Shown piece by piece: positions 63,790 to 64,000 of a DNA stretch of 64,000 nucleotides (its first letter is position 1; each line of letters begins with the position of its first letter). The notes below the pieces were generated by a model that saw nothing but the letters and a program-made list of their open reading frames with translations, did no database searches and had not been told where the DNA came from. Location: assembly GCF_031143425.1 (NCBI RefSeq), contig NC_090438.1:775817138-775881137 (forward strand), read 5' to 3'. Position numbers and translations under genes: made by a program. Origin of the DNA: Pleurodeles waltl. Taxonomy: Eukaryota; Chordata; Amphibia; Caudata; Salamandridae.

Positions 63790-64000
63790 ATGCACCCTCA
63801 CCACCGACCCCAACGACGCAGCTCTCAACCTCACAAACTGGATCTCCAACTGCGCTGACAACCTTGCTCCCCTCAAACGCACGCATCGACAGACCAACAC
63901 CAAAAAACCTCTCTGGTTCTCTGACACCCTCAAAGAATCAAAGAAAACTTGTCATGCCCTTGAGAAGGCCTGGCGCAAGGACCACACCGCTGACAACATG
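63790..64000 (+). mobile_element. L2-like LINE fragment running off the window
   Basis: One frame stays open to the last base and reads DPNDAALNLTNWISNCADNL, then KKPLWFSDTLKESKKTCHAL and EKAWRKDH. This is the linker between endonuclease and RT of L2/CR1-type LINEs, where PLWFSDTL and a basic LEKAWRK helix are typical. Its RT should lie just beyond base 64000. It cuts off element D. Confidence 0.75.

Overview
The window looks like a block of salamander (probably newt-type) intergenic DNA made almost entirely of transposable elements inserted into one another. That host guess is an inference. It rests on several tyrosine-recombinase (YR/DIRS-type) retrotransposons, Gmr1-like Ty3/gypsy elements with 2.6-2.7 kb LTRs, a 7.8 kb PIF/Harbinger transposon and L2-like LINEs in one locus, a mix known from giant urodele genomes. 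No host protein-coding exon, rRNA, tRNA or CRISPR array could be supported.

Layout. 1-8194: Gmr1-like LTR retrotransposon A, plus strand, with one uninterrupted 1592-codon gag-pol ORF in the order CA, zinc knuckle, protease, integrase, RT, RNase H; the start of its 5' LTR lies outside the window. 8293-8745: old relative of the same LTR. 8814-28929: DIRS element 2, minus strand, whose recombinase gene is split by two later insertions: a Harbinger transposon (10072-17831, TTA target duplication) and DIRS element 1 (about 17937-23978). 28930-31677: no gene; a promoter-like cluster (ZNF143-type motif, YY1-type motif, TATA box) and a 46-bp minisatellite. 31678-33103: non-autonomous inverted-repeat element. 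33104-37511: AT-rich, nothing recognised. 37526-37742: 5'-truncated L1-like insertion with poly(A) and target duplication.

37885-58230 is a second nest. An ancient L2-like LINE (minus) is split by a decayed YR retrotransposon C (plus, about 38.6-57.46 kb). Element C is split by a Gmr1-like composite B with remains of three LTRs (40565-52882, duplication GTTTC) and by a solo LTR of the A family (54437-57118, minus, duplication GCTTG). Composite B carries an L2-like LINE in its last LTR (51112-52693). 59060-63783 holds a fourth YR-type element D of a different lineage, split by a 1014-bp LTR-like insertion (61405-62418, duplication GAGG). The last about 200 bases are the linker region of another L2-like LINE running off the end.

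The nesting gives a relative chronology: old L2, then YR element C, then composite B and the solo LTR; and DIRS 2, then Harbinger and DIRS 1. Gmr1 element A and the family A solo LTR look youngest.
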